Part shown: piece by piece, positions 34,406 through 44,894 of the stretch
Numbering within the stretch: the first letter of the stretch is position 1
Layout of the letters: each line of letters opens with the position of its first letter
Assembly: GCF_016920785.2 (NCBI RefSeq)
Contig: NW_024609839.1
Span: 19,221,085 to 19,285,084 of the forward strand
Length of the DNA stretch: 64,000 nt
Reading direction: 5' to 3'
Source of the DNA: Ixodes scapularis
Lineage: Eukaryota > Arthropoda > Arachnida > Ixodida > Ixodidae
The notes under the pieces: generated by a model
The model's input: only the letters and a program-made list of their open reading frames with translations
The model's database searches: none
Told to the model about the DNA's origin: nothing
Translations under genes and position numbers: made by a program

Positions 34406-35055
34406 AAATGCAACGCACAGTGATGTCATCTACAACGTCACTGTGTGTTGTCACGTGCGAAGTCATCATAGGAAAAGTTCCATAATGCACCGCGCGGTGA
34501 CGCCGACGGCAATGCCGCTCAAGCCAGAAACAGTCGCCTAAGAGCTGCACTCTAAAATTTACATAAATAATTTAAGGTGAATGAACACATACGCTTTATT
34601 TTTAAAATCAATTTTTAGCAAATTATAACATTACACAATAATCGGGAGACAGAGAATTCACAAGGCATAAATCAAAGTGCATAGGAACTTGGACATATTC
34701 ACGCAGGTACAATGGCTGGAAGAAAAAGTGTGACGAGCATTGGGCAGCTCCTACGGTAGGCATTGAAGCCACCAAGCCGGAAACTGCAGGGGGCACTCTT
34801 TCTCGCTTAAGGCCTGTCCAACCAGGACACTTTAGAAATCGTGAGGCGACACGAATTCCGCAAAAATCGTAGAAGTTGAAGCGTTTGGCAGTCCGATGTC
34901 TGTTTGAACACCACCGAGCCAACATCACGATTTTCCTCCTCGCTTCCTCCGCTGTGACCTCGGTGCTCGTCAGTCTCGACGTCGCACGCCACCTGCCAAT
35001 GCTGTCCATCTGTTCTGCCGGGTCCTCGTATTCTGGGACGTGTTCCAAAATTTAT
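34406..35055. other. No gene recognised
   Basis: Open frames on the minus strand around 34623-35157 are Arg-rich and lack recognisable domains. They probably reflect non-coding sequence. Confidence 0.35.
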
Positions 35056-35460
35056 CTTACTACAGAGCAAGGTGCAAGATAGACAGGTGGGGAAACGAGA
35101 GCCAAATGAGAGACCGGATTGTGTCCCCCTCGGTTTTCTCCTTTTCTGTGGCGCCATCTATGTGGAGCACCAAGAACTTTCACTCCGGGTGGGCGACCGG
35201 TGGCGACCGGTTAAACTGACGGAGATGATTTCTTGTGGATTTTCAATGGAGGACTGTCGTGCTCTCGGTTTATTTTGCACACTCTCCCATAAAGTTCCAT
35301 GCAAATCCGATTCCAATTTTTTTCCTCTCGGCGCAGCGCCATCTGTCACAAAGGGGGGGTACCCGCAAGAAGACTAGTACACAATCCGGTCACGGCGCTG
35401 CGGTAGGCTTCTATGGGCCGTTTCCCAACCTGTCTATCTTACACCCTGCTCCGGAGTAAG
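35056..35460. mobile_element. Small TIR element (~405 bp)
   Basis: The left end CTTACT..GAGCA.GGTG.AAG with AGATAGACAGGT is repeated in reverse complement at the right end (ACCTGTCTATCTTACACCC). The arms share about 35 bases with few mismatches. There is no coding capacity, so it is a MITE of unknown superfamily. Confidence 0.65.
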
Positions 35461-36080
35461 GGTTTTGTACCTTTGCACTCAAAAACCTACCTGCGTCCAG
35501 CATTGCACTGTTTGCGTTATCACGTGATAACCCGCCAGGGTAGGTCGGATCTATTTGGGTAGGATTTAGAACACAGCCCTCCCCTTTCCTGTTTTCGGGA
35601 CCTGAAGAGCGGCGGAGGCCTTGATCGATTGACCGACAGCCAATAGAGCTTGTGAGTGGCTGCCCAGACATACGTGATGAACATGCTCAAAAAGGCCAAA
35701 GCATGCTCAAAAAGGCGGGGTAAAAAAGGGAGGGCACGCCCAGAATGTGGAAGCCGTGGTAGCAAACGACAAATGGGCTTCGTTCACGCAGAATGGCTGC
35801 CGTACATATTCACGCAACATTCTGCAGTTTGTCAAGTCTCGTCCATTTCGCTGAGGCTGAGTCACACATTGGAAAGAAGATGAGACATGAACGATATCAA
35901 TGGAATAAAGACCACGGAAAATAGAACCAATGTGAAATAAATGCATCCTCGTGATAGAGTGACGCTGCGTGTTGCAAAGTTGTGATCTGCTGCCATGTAT
36001 ACAAGTACTCTTGCCGTCATTTAACCCAATTGTACTTCACAAGAAGCCTGCTTGTGTATTCAAGTAATGTTTGTTTCCAT
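35461..36080. other. No gene recognised
   Basis: Mixed-composition sequence with no consistent open frame. It leads into the duplicated block at 36081. Confidence 0.4.
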
Positions 36081-36853
36081 TTTCCATTTGATGTAGCTCA
36101 CTGTTAGTGTTTGACGCATTTGTTCTTTTAGTTAGAATTTTTATTTTTTGCTGAAAGATTCAACGTTTAGTTTAGTCTAATGCATCTGGTGCTGAATGTG
36201 ACTGACTGTAGGGTTTAACACGCCGACGCAAGGCAGGCAATGAGGCGCGCCGTAGTGGAGGGCTCCGGATTAATTTTCACCACCTGAGGATCATTTACGT
36301 GCGCCGAAATCTCGTGCACACAGGCGTTTTCGTTTTTCGCCTCCATCAGAAAAGTGGCCGCCGCGGCCGGGAATCGTGGTGCTGAATGTGGACAAGTAAA
36401 TAAATATGGTTGTACCATAAACCTTCAGTTTCCTTTATTGTTTTATTGGTTTCATATTGTTGTTTTCGTCACCAGGTAGCATTCTACAACTTCTCACTCC
36501 CTTTCTTAATTTTTATTTTCATTGCATCTTCTCGAGCGGTACTTCTGCCGTGAGACTGCAGTGTAAACATATAATACAAACTGATATCCTATCGCATCAT
36601 CTTTAACTGTAAGTGTAAGTGTCAAGAAAAAAAAATCGGATGTATGTAAGTCGCTCTAACGTTCCTTCGCGTACTAAGAAAAATAAAGCGACCCTTTCAT
36701 TGCTATAACAGAAGGCACGGCTGCAAGCGCACGGTGCACAACGGTGGTACAAGGCAGTCGCCGTCTCCTTCTGCCCTGAGCAATTTGGCCGCCAACGGGT
36801 TTCCGTGGCTTCACTCCGATACATGGGCGTGTATGCAAGACCGCCACTCCAGC
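36081..36853. repeat. ~770-bp direct duplication, copy 1
   Basis: Begins tttccatttgatgtagctca and ends near gaccgccactccag. It recurs at 37251-38022 with only scattered substitutions and small indels (offset about 1,170). It contains a tick SINE core and a downstream tract repeated in full. Confidence 0.85.
36212..36376 (-). mobile_element. tRNA-derived tick SINE fragment, copy 1
   Basis: Read on the minus strand: GGCCGCGGCGGCCAC, GGAGGCGAAAAACGAAAACG, GTAAATGATCCTCAGGTGG, AATTAATCCGGAGCCCTC and CACTACGGCGCGCC, then a TTAAACCCTACAG end. From memory this order is that of the very abundant 'Ruka'-type SINE of ixodid ticks. The 5' tRNA-like promoter is mostly missing. Confidence 0.7.
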
Positions 36854-37250
36854 TGCCACTGTGGCACTGTGTATGCTGCTCCCACCTCAGCTGCCACTGT
36901 GGCGAAAAAAGTAATGGAAGCCAAGAAGCACCTCCGGCGATTGAGGTCAACCTGCGAACCTGAAATCCTTGAATACTAGCTCAGAAAGCCTTTTGGTAGA
37001 TGTGATGACTGCAGTGTTTGAAAAAGCATTGTTCGCTCAGCTGGAACCTCACCTGTTGGACTGTGACCCCCTTGATAACCATATATATAGCTTATCAAAG
37101 AAAATTGCTAGCCTGTACATCACAACAAGACTTCATCACATTTCTAGGGAAATGAACCAGGAGAACTGAGAAAAAAAAACGTGCGCACACTGCTAACAAG
37201 AGAGATTATTTTCAAAAATCTCTGATGTGCAAGAAATTGATTGATGTGCT
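36854..37250. other. Spacer between duplicated blocks
   Basis: Unique sequence between the two 770-bp copies. A short plus-strand open frame (36969-37169) ends MNQEN; it has no recognised family and is probably a transposon or gene remnant. Confidence 0.35.
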
Positions 37251-38022
37251 TTTCCATTTGATGTAGCTCACTGTTAGTGTTTGACGCATTTGTTCTTTTG
37301 GAATTTTTATTTTTTGCTGGAAGATTCGACGTTTAGTTTAGTCTAATGCATCTGGTGCTGAATGTGACTGACTGTAGGGTTTAACACGCCGACGCAAGGC
37401 AGGCAATGAGGCGCGCCGTAGTGGAGGGCTCCGGATTAATTTTCACCACCTGAGGATCATTAACGTGCGCCGAAATCTCGTGCACACAGGCGTTTTCGTT
37501 TTTCGCCTCCATCAGAAAAGTAGCCGCCGCGGCCGGGAATTGTGGCGCTGAATGTGGAGAAGTGAATAAATATGATTGTACCATGAACCTTCAGTTTCCT
37601 TTATTGTTTTATTGGTTTCATATTGTTGTTTTCGTCACCAGGTAGCATTCTACAACTTCTCACTTCCTTTCTTAATTTTTGTTTTCATTGCATCTTCTCG
37701 AGCGGTACTTCTGCCGTGAGACTGCAATGTAAACATATAATACAAACTGATATCCTATCGCATCATCTTTAACTCTAAGTGTAAGTGTCAAGAAAAAAAA
37801 ATAAATCGGATATATATTAGTCGCTCTAAAGTTCCCTCGCGTGCTAAGAAAAGTAAAGCGACCCTTTCATTGCTATAACAGAAGGCACGGCTGCAAGCGC
37901 ACGGTGCACAACGGTGGCACAAGGCAGTCGCCGTCTCCTTCTGCCCTGAGCAATATGGCCGCCAACGGGTTTCCGTGGCTTCACTCCGATACATGGGCAT
38001 GTATGCGGGACCGCCACTCCAG
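37251..38022. repeat. ~770-bp direct duplication, copy 2
   Basis: The second copy of 36081-36853. It is followed within 300 bp by the left end of the viral-like island. Confidence 0.85.
37377..37541 (-). mobile_element. tRNA-derived tick SINE fragment, copy 2
   Basis: The same SINE core as at 36212-36376, carried along by the segmental duplication rather than inserted independently, since all flanking sequence is duplicated with it. Confidence 0.7.
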
Positions 38023-38313
38023 AAGTTCTAGTATAACCTCCTTGGGCGAGACTCGAGAGCCAAACAGGCAGCGGCGGCGCCGACGCTGCTGACCGAAAAC
38101 GACCGCCACGCCGCCACCGGTCAATAAGTCTCTCATCGCTCTCAGCAGCCTCACCCGTTTTATTTTAAAATTAATGCAATAATCAGAGTAACTCCATCAT
38201 AACGTGATAAACATTGTATGAACTAATTCTTATATTATTTAAGTTATTATAAACATAACAATTTATGCTCCAAAAACAAAACGAAAAACAGATAGGCATA
38301 TGCGGATAGGTCA
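38023..38313. other. Left flank/junction of viral-like island
   Basis: Short non-coding flank. Kinase-like coding sequence on the minus strand becomes unrecognisable at about 38314, which I take as the left limit of the island. There is no target duplication or terminal repeat that I can match with the right limit near 62.9 kb. Confidence 0.4.
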
Positions 38314-38528
38314 TTCACTTTCACTTCCGAAGGAATCGATATATCACTGGATTCGTCCCAATCTTCTTGCATGTGCTCGACGAGTCCATACTTGACAACC
38401 ACAGGCTTATTCGTTTGAATGTGAATTGCGGAGGAGACGCGACTGAAGGCACCAGATGCAATGTACCTAGGTTTTTTAAACTTTTCCCAGTGAAACACGC
38501 CCCTTGGGGGAGCAGTCGTGGTCGACAT
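38247..38528 (-). pseudogene. Protein kinase N-lobe fragment
   Basis: Starts MSTTTAPPRGVFHWEKF at 38528. Within the first 60 residues it shows a glycine-loop-like segment (YIASGAFSRVSSA) and a beta-3 lysine candidate (NKPVVVKYG), the pattern of a serine/threonine kinase N-lobe. After EVKVND the sequence turns into unrelated residues and stops at 38247, so the C-lobe with catalytic and activation loops is missing. The break coincides with the left edge of the island, which suggests truncation at integration or by later deletion. It is divergent from the unknown gene starting at 38631, with only about 100 bp between them. It differs from the two other kinases of the island. Moderate confidence, because only the N-lobe remains. 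Confidence 0.55.
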
Positions 38529-38630
38529 TGTGATGAAAGACGCCCAATGGGGACGAATCATACACGAGGGTATTGTGTTTGACTCACTATGTAAATTGGA
38601 CTCGGTACTTTGCTCTCGCAGACACGAACC

Positions 38631-39423
38631 ATGGAAGGCTGCTACGACGAACTCCACGACTTTGCTACAACCTACGTAGAGCATCGTAGCAACATCTGCG
38701 AGCAAGGACTGGGTGAAGTACCAAATTTCAACGACTTGGATGTAAATATATTTAGATTGCCTACGCTACGAGTTCGTCACTTTATACAAAAAATTTTATC
38801 CTCTATAGCTACTGGAGCTGATATTTGGATGCATGCACCTTCTTTATATTCAATCATATCTGAATGCATCGAATTATGGAAAGACTTTGTGCGTCCAACT
38901 TGTGTGAACGTGACGGAGGTGCAAAACCAGGACGACCGCCAAATACAAGAATCTGGATTTTCTATCGTGTCATTACCAAATTGTGAAAATTGGATCATAG
39001 ATAATCGAATTTTATCATTGGGTGACACTACAAACGCATTAAATTTTAGCATCCCAAACACCTGCAATCGTGAAATTATAATAGAAACACTGGGTAAATG
39101 TGTGAAACCGCATTTATTTCTGAATGGTTGTATATTACGCGAAGTGTATGGTAAATTTGATTTTAGACAATATAGCCAGACATTCCGCAAATATCAAAAT
39201 TATGGACTATATAATTTTAGCTTACGAGCTTCAAAAAACTTTAATAGACTGCTGTACACATCAAGAATACGACACGGCCGTGGAACAACTCAAGCTCTTC
39301 TTTGTAACAACAGTGAAATGGGAAATGGCAGTCCTCGGGGAAGATTCTTCGAAGATAATACGCTTCCGAAATTTTTTCATTTCACCAGAAGCCGTCTGCG
39401 TGCACAACCACGCCTGTAACTAG
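38631..39423 (+). pseudogene. Unknown viral-like protein, paralog A (one frameshift)
   Basis: The likely start is the ATG in accATGG at 38631 (MEGCYDELHDFATTYVEH). The frame runs to about 39215, where a single-base shift moves the homologous C-terminus into the next frame, ending at 39423. Order and motifs match the next gene (39592-41544): GLGEVPNFNDLDVN near the start, APSLY, then SLPNCENWIIDNR, LFLNGCILREV and, after the shift, YDTAVEQLKLFF and SSKIIRFRNF. No known domain, signal peptide or membrane segment is seen. The two genes are therefore a tandem pair of a family that I do not recognise. Without the frameshift the protein would be about 260 residues. Confidence 0.75.
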
Positions 39424-39525
39424 AGAGAATTCCCCCTCTCCACTCAATGCCATTGGTGGGGTGGGAGGAGCGTATCCTATGAGGGGGTGGAGATATGAGA
39501 CGAGCGAGTGTGGAAAGGGGGGTGG

Positions 39526-39532
39526 TATAAAG
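39526..39532 (+). promoter_or_regulatory. TATA-like box before paralog B
   Basis: TATAAAG, 60 bases upstream of the ATG at 39592, inside a G-rich stretch. The spacing suits a polymerase II promoter with a ~30-base leader. Position only; function is inferred. Confidence 0.45.
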
Positions 39533-39591
39533 ACTCGGCGCAGCGGCCTACCTCCGGCCAGAAGGCAATAAACCAAACAATCCCCGATACC

Positions 39592-41544
39592 ATGAACGAT
39601 CAGTTGCAATTGCGAGCCTTCGTCGATAATTATATAAAGAAAGTGATGGAGCTGTGTGACAACGGTTTAGAAGAAGCTCCTACCTTAGAAGACTTGAATG
39701 TAAATAATTTACCAGAGGTATCCTACGTTGTTGATAAGTATATTGACACCACTTTGAAAAAGATAGCAAATGGAGACACCCGCAGAGAACAAGCACCGTC
39801 TTTGTATCAAGTGGCGATTGGCTGTGTCCAATGTTAGAAAGAAACCATCCAGACCATCATCTCCGACGACTGGGTCAGCCTCTTCATCAACGCCGATTTC
39901 TACAACATGCGTCCAACCGGCTTTATTCTTTATTCTTTATTCTTTATTCAATGATTACCCCGCAGTGCCCGAGGGCGTTACAGCAGGGGGGGTTACAAGG
40001 ATGAAAAGAACACGTCTTCATTGAAACAGCACACTTGCTCTTCAGACAGCCGATTCCACTGTGCAATTGTTCGTACAAAAAAGGAGTTTGCAAACATGCA
40101 TGTCCTAGCGCGGTACTCTCTAATTTTAAGACTATGATCATTACGACTAGAAACATAATAGGGTTCTTTTAAGTAAGTCTCGCTATTTATTCCCGTTTTA
40201 TTTTTAACTATTGAGTATAAAAATTTTAGTCGCAGTTTTTCCCGACGTACGGAAAGTGGTTCCCAGTTTAACATTTTTTTCATTTCTGTACAACTTTCTT
40301 TCCTCCCGTATCGTCCAAGAACAAACCTAGCCGCCCTGTTTTGTATTTTCTCCAGCTTATCTATCAACGTTTTTTGGGCTGGATCCCAGACAGCACATGC
40401 ATACTCTAAAATGGGTCTAACACATGTTAAATAAGCAGTTGTCTTTAAGTTAGGTTGTGAGCATTTTAAGTTACGTTGGATAAAATTCATTGCCCTGCCA
40501 GCTTTTAAGACTACTTCCTCTATGTGGGCATTCCATGAACAGTCAGATGACAATATGACACCCAAGTATTTGTAAGTAAGTTCCTTGGTTATAGGGTTAT
40601 TATTTATAAAATACTGAGATTCAATTTGTTTCCTTTTCTTTGTAAAACAAAGGTTAACACACTTTTTGTGATTTAAATTCATTTTCCACGTAGAGCACCA
40701 ACTTTGAATACGATCAAGGTCTGCATGCAACTGGGCGACATCATCTGAACTCTTAATCTTTCTATACACTACACAATCATCAGCAAAAAGTCGAATACAA
40801 GAGGAAATTCCAACAGAAATATCATTAATATAAATTAAAAACAAAAGTGGACCCAGGACAGAGCCCTGTGGAACTCCTGATGTTACATCAACGTAATCAG
40901 ATTTCTTGCCATTAAGTACTACACATTGACGACGCTGGAACAAGTAATTTTCTATCCATCTAAGCACAGCCGAGTCTAGATTTAACATTCTTAGTTTGTT
41001 GAGAAGAAGTGAGTGTGAGACCTAGTCAAACGCTTTTCTAAAATCCAAGAATATACAATCTATTTGTATATCCTTCTCGATTGTAAGTTTCCCAAATTGT
41101 GAAAATTGGTGTATCGACAAGAGACTCTTATCCATCGGGAACACAGAAAGAGACGTTTTTCCACAGCTAACGGTGCCATTCTGGGACGATGTTGTGCTTA
41201 TGAACACTGTTCGAAATTGCATCAGGCCCAACCAGTTCTACAACGGTTGTTTGCTCAGGAAAGTGACTGAAGCAATCCACTTTGATGACTTTTCTGAAAA
41301 TAACAGACGTGTGATACAGTATGGAGTGCGCAACTTGCCCTACAAGTTACAACTGAACTTGGTTGAATGTTGTCAGACTGGAGAGTCTGATATCGCAGTC
41401 GAAGAACTGGCAAATTTTCTTAAAGTACAGTCTTTATTAGAAATGTCTGTACTAGGTACGAATCCTTTGGACATCATTCGTTTTGAAAATTTTGCCTTAA
41501 GCTCCACGAAAATATATGTTTACTGTAGTAATAGTAGTGAATAA
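39592..41544 (+). pseudogene. Unknown viral-like protein, paralog B (stop codon, LINE insertion)
   Basis: Starts MNDQLQLRAFVDNYIKKVME at 39592 and resembles paralog A throughout (GLEEAPTLEDLNVNNL, APSLYQ). A TAG at 39835-39837 interrupts the frame. A truncated LINE then occupies about 39924-41075. The coding sequence resumes in a matching order with SFPNCENWCIDKRLLSIGN, FYNGCLLRKVTEAI, SDIAVEELANFL and LDIIRFENFALSS, stopping at 41542-41544 (TAA overlapping AATAAA). Apart from the insertion and one nonsense codon the halves align with paralog A end to end. No known domain is seen. The two-gene family suggests duplication in the viral genome before integration. Confidence 0.75.
39924..41075 (-). 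mobile_element. 5'-truncated CR1/L2/Jockey-like LINE within paralog B
   Basis: Minus-strand LINE whose 3' end is a short repeated TTTATTC-type tail at 39924-39950 and whose 5' end lies within the reverse transcriptase. The coding part (39993-41075) reads CIFLDFRKAFD, a broken join near 41025, TSGVPQGSVLGPLLFLIYIN, RLFADDCVVY and RPILEYACAVWDP. A stop/frame change near 41022 separates the first motif from the rest. No target duplication was found. It relates to the element at 13421-15318 and not to the I-type copies. Confidence 0.85.
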
Positions 41545-41561
41545 AAATTTGTCGTTTTGTA

Positions 41562-42940
41562 TTACTTTTTCTTTCTTTTCTCCGCAACACATTGACTGAT
41601 AGTCTTTGTGTGAAAATATTGATCACAATCGTGGCGTGCGTAGAGACAAATATCGTCCACTTGGTCGATAATTCTACAACTTAAATATTGAATGAGATTT
41701 TTTCCAGTCAAGATAAATGCAGATAAGTTAATTTGAATAATATTTTTGTTACTCGAAACAGTGGATTCTGTTCTCCAGCATACTACGTAAAATTTTCTCG
41801 GGTTGTCTAAAGGAAGCAATTTTATACCCATTTGCATTCCAGGGTGTTCGCAGTAACAACTCTCAAAGTTTAAAGATTATTCGACTAAGCAAACGATGCA
41901 CACGTCGTCGTCTCTCGTTATATGGACTTTCCAACTGGACGTTTTGAGGTCAACTTTGGACAAGGCTGTAGTTAAGGTCGAAGCACTATGAGATGATTGT
42001 ATGCTTCCCTTGCATGCAAATTCTCCGAGGGGATTAAAACATGAATTTATTCTAAAATTAATGTAACGATCCGTAAGAGGAGAGGCTGGTGAAATGCATA
42101 TCAACTTCACCTTACTAGCTCGGCACCACATACGTTTTAACCAGTCGTTGTTTAGTAATAGAGTTTTACGCCATTTAATTCGTCTTTGATAATAGTGGTA
42201 AGGACCGTTGTACTCGATGGCAAGGGATACTACCTCTCCTTTCAAAGTATTTATCTTGCACATAAAATCGAATCTTAGCGGATGAACGTGCTTTTTCTTC
42301 AAATTCCAATCCTGTTTTGGAAATAAATTACTTAAAATATAATGATAGTTTAATGCAGAATCTGAAAATTGACTTGTGATACTACCATTAATAGTTTGTT
42401 TCAAAAATCGCCAAAAGCTGAATTTCTTTGTCCTTGGTAAACATCCTTTTTCCAAAATACGGTCGCTTGATCTACAGTGTCGATGAGTCTGTAACTGATA
42501 TATTTTGCCAAAATATTTTCTTTATTTCGATTACCGATGAGGAAAAATGGAATGTGAATTTCTCTCGAAATGTTTACGTTCTTTTTTGGGTTGTTTTTCC
42601 AGAAACGAAGTATTGCTACGTCGAAATCACTTTGTCCGTCACATGTGTGCAATATTCTATTAGTAGACGGATCTCTTATCGCATCTTTACATATTTTGTA
42701 TTTGAGTGAAGCCATGATTGTACCTTCATTTTTCACCACGATCGAACAGATATTTTGGCCGGGACCTTCGAATAAAGTGGGTAATTTGACGTTAAGTATT
42801 TTCTCAATCAATACTGTTTCCTCCATAGAAAAATCTTCCCGCGTCATGAATATTTTAGACGAAAGAGACACCTTGTCCGTGATGGTGAATTCCGGAGCCA
42901 AAGCTACACCAGTTTGCGTTTTACAAGCCATTGGATGCAT
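41562..42940 (-). pseudogene. Possible PD-(D/E)XK nuclease-like protein (frameshift, nonsense codon)
   Basis: Starts MHPMACKTQTGVALAPEF at 42940. One frame runs to about 42430, then coding continues in another frame (KKFSFWRFLKQTING) to a TAA at 41877-41879. The same frame stays open beyond it (FESCYCEHPGMQMGIKLLPL) to 41562. The second block has RFDFMCKI and, about 17 residues later, AIEYNGPYHYY followed by a Lys/Arg helix and KLICIS. That order, acidic residue, E-x-N and aromatic, then a basic helix and a final hydrophobic strand, resembles restriction-endonuclease-fold proteins found in bacteria and large DNA viruses. The upstream half is not recognised. If correct it would act on DNA in the nucleus. 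The fold call is by eye only. Confidence 0.4.
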
Positions 42941-42983
42941 AGGACCGTCGGTGGTGAATTTCTACACCAGAAACTTTGCAAAG

Positions 42984-43510
42984 ATGTGTAAAGACGTAGG
43001 AGTCTGTTTTCGGCGGTGACGATAGCAGCATCGGTGGCGACGTTTCTTGCGCTTGGTTATCTGATAACTTATGGGACGGTCTTCGTCCAGTACAACAGTT
43101 TATCATGTCTTGTAGTTCGATAGAAAATATGGTGCGCTCCATTGTTTGCACCGGCGAAGGTGGTTATTGGCGTCGGTCGGTTCAATTTACTCTGGACGGA
43201 TTGGCTGTGAAAGAGACTTTTTTCCATATTGGACGCTGATCACGAAGACTTCGTTTATCCACCTGTGTGTAATGTGGGCGGTGCCGTCAAATACGTTTCG
43301 AGTCAATTTTTCACCGCATTTGGTATGCCGTATTACATGAACGATAAGGTAGACATAGTTTTCAAATGTGTAGATTTTGACGTCGGGATGCAGCTACATG
43401 CCAATGATACAGACTTCTTTGTAGACATCGACGGAGGTCTAGTGAGACGCACACAAACAAAGAGTATGCACTATTGCGTGAATTCTTTGTTAAAATCAAA
43501 TGTTTATTAA
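42984..43510 (+). pseudogene. Unknown viral-like protein (two homopolymer frameshifts)
   Basis: Starts MCKDVGVCF at 42984, 43 bases from the divergent start at 42940. A shift in the TTTT run near 43007-43010 leads into GGDDSSIGGDVSCAW and MSCSSIENMVRSIVC. A second shift in the T run near 43215-43220 leads into DADHEDFVYPPVCNVGGAVK, and the frame then stays open to TAA at 43508-43510. The protein would be about 175 residues. A Gly-rich start followed by beta-rich sequence (FFVDIDGGLVRR) is all that can be said; no family is recognised. Its stop overlaps by a few bases the stop of the opposing kinase gene, a typical compact arrangement. Confidence 0.6.
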
Positions 43511-44298
43511 AATTCTGTATCGATATATTTCTCTATGTCTTTCAATTTGTATCTGTATCTACACACGGGAATGAGACAATTCCATATGATATTAGCAATG
43601 TCTACAGGTGCGTCGTACAATTTATTGACGAGATATTTTTCAATTCGATCAATGGCGTCTAAATTACCGACGCCTGCAGCAATTATATCCGCATTGTCAA
43701 AGTCTAAAAAAGGGAGTTCGGTGAAATACATTTCATACAGTAATATTCCCAAACTCCAAGTCATGAGTAACTCTGCATTGTACGACGTTCAATGTCCAAA
43801 ATACATTGCCACTGCTTCTGGAGATGCGTAATGCAAGGTGCTTTTAAAACACGTTACTTTTTTCTTGCTGAGATGAACGTCCGTCCAATCTATAATTGTA
43901 CAATTCATTTTTTCGTCCATTGCAATGTTCTGAGACTTGATATCGCAGTGGTAAACTTCACATTCTTTTACTACTTTGTAAAGTATGGTGAAAACTTGTC
44001 GAAATATGTATCTAATGTCTAAAGATTTTTCTGAATCGCGTAATACTTTAAACAATGACGTGCTATTCGTGTCTACAAAAGCTAAACAGGCATATTTATT
44101 ATAGTTCCATTTCTTTAGACAAATTGGAATACCTATACGAACGCGTTGTGAAATTAATTTTAGTATATCATATTCCGCATGAACGATGGACTGGCACTTG
44201 TTGCTGATTTTTAAAATTATGCTATTTCCTTCTCCTAGCCATACTCTAAACACTTTTGCCGTTCATTCCTTCGCTAAAAGATCGTACTCCACTTCCAT
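43507..44298 (-). pseudogene. Protein kinase with two in-frame TGA codons
   Basis: One continuous frame from ATG at 44298 to the stop at 43507, broken only by TGA at 44265-44263 and 43791-43789. It contains a degenerate N-lobe (VWLGEGNSIILKIS, the Lys in place of the usual VAIK), hydrophobic hinge sequence (ACLAFVDTNS), a catalytic loop YHCDIKSQNI (HCD for HRD, with Lys and Asn in place), IIDWTDV where DFG is usual, and YASPEAV for the APE motif. The C-lobe carries TWSLGILLYEM. About 263 residues, only a minimal catalytic domain. Both TGA codons are followed by ACG and could derive from CGA by CpG deamination. Divergent from the gene at 44351. Confidence 0.8.
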
Positions 44299-44350
44299 TC
44301 TTTTTTTTATTCTCAAACAAAAAAATCGTTATAAATAAAACCGTCTTAAT

Positions 44351-44659
44351 ATGAGTTTAGTTACCGTTTTAAATGTGCACGAGGATTATGCGTTTCACGT
44401 CTCTGCCGAACTTCGTCAGGTGATTTCAGAATTATCACTTATACTACGCGATCGTGTGATTCCGCTAATAAATATTCCCAATAACGTCGAAGAAAAGTAT
44501 AAAGATTTCATGTTGGCTTTGGATAAAGTTTTGTTAAAAGGGATAGTTCTTGACGACAAAATAAACCCAGAGGACATTAGAGTTCTTGTAGATTTTAGTA
44601 ATTGGTTATTCACAAATATTGTTAGCACAGTTCATTATAAAGAAGAAGAGAGAACATAA
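44351..44659 (+). CDS. Small unknown protein, 102 residues, intact
   Basis: Starts MSLVTVLNVHEDYAFHVSAE just after an AT-rich 52-bp divergent intergenic region. It is predicted largely helical (LRQVISELSLILRDRVIPL, VEEKYKDFMLALDKVLLKG) with a Lys/Glu-rich end. No signal peptide or membrane segment is seen. It is undamaged, in contrast to the kinase upstream. Its stop (TAA 44657-44659) is one base from the next ATG, so the two small genes and the following kinase probably form one transcription unit. I do not recognise the family. Confidence 0.65.
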   Translation: MSLVTVLNVHEDYAFHVSAELRQVISELSLILRDRVIPLINIPNNVEEKYKDFMLALDKVLLKGIVLDDKINPEDIRVLVDFSNWLFTNIVSTVHYKEEERT

Positions 44660-44660
44660 T

Positions 44661-44894
44661 ATGTCATTCTTACCTAATGTAATTGGTATTCACCATCAAA
44701 TACGTATCATATATTCTATGAGCAAAACTGGTGGTGAAGTGAACAAACTCTTAAACAATGCACATTTACAAAACGTGGTTCTAGAACGCAATATAACAGA
44801 AAACGTCGTTCAAAAAAATCCTTTACAAGATTTATTCGTCTCAAAAAATATACTTAAGCATATGAACTCTTTCATCAAAAGGAATAAATGTTAA
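44661..44894 (+). CDS. Small unknown protein, 77 residues, intact
   Basis: Starts MSFLPNVIGIHHQIRIIYSM and ends KHMNSFIKRNKC. Asn/Lys-rich with a hydrophobic first third. Its stop TAA (44892-44894) overlaps the ATG of the kinase gene at 44888 within ATGTTAA, a tight viral-style junction. No known domain. Intact reading frame and placement between coding neighbours support it as real; product unknown. Confidence 0.55.
   Translation: MSFLPNVIGIHHQIRIIYSMSKTGGEVNKLLNNAHLQNVVLERNITENVVQKNPLQDLFVSKNILKHMNSFIKRNKC

Noticed and set aside
34623..35157. Minus-strand Arg-rich frames as genes
   Set aside because: They run into a small TIR element and show no family resemblance.
42941..43151. Minus-strand frame of 76 codons
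   Set aside because: It is the complement of the start of the plus-strand gene at 42984 and has no independent coding features.
44330..44337. TATAAATA as the promoter of the plus-strand gene at 44351
   Set aside because: It lies only 14 bases before the ATG, too close for a TATA-driven start; it may serve the minus-strand kinase or be plain AT-rich spacer.
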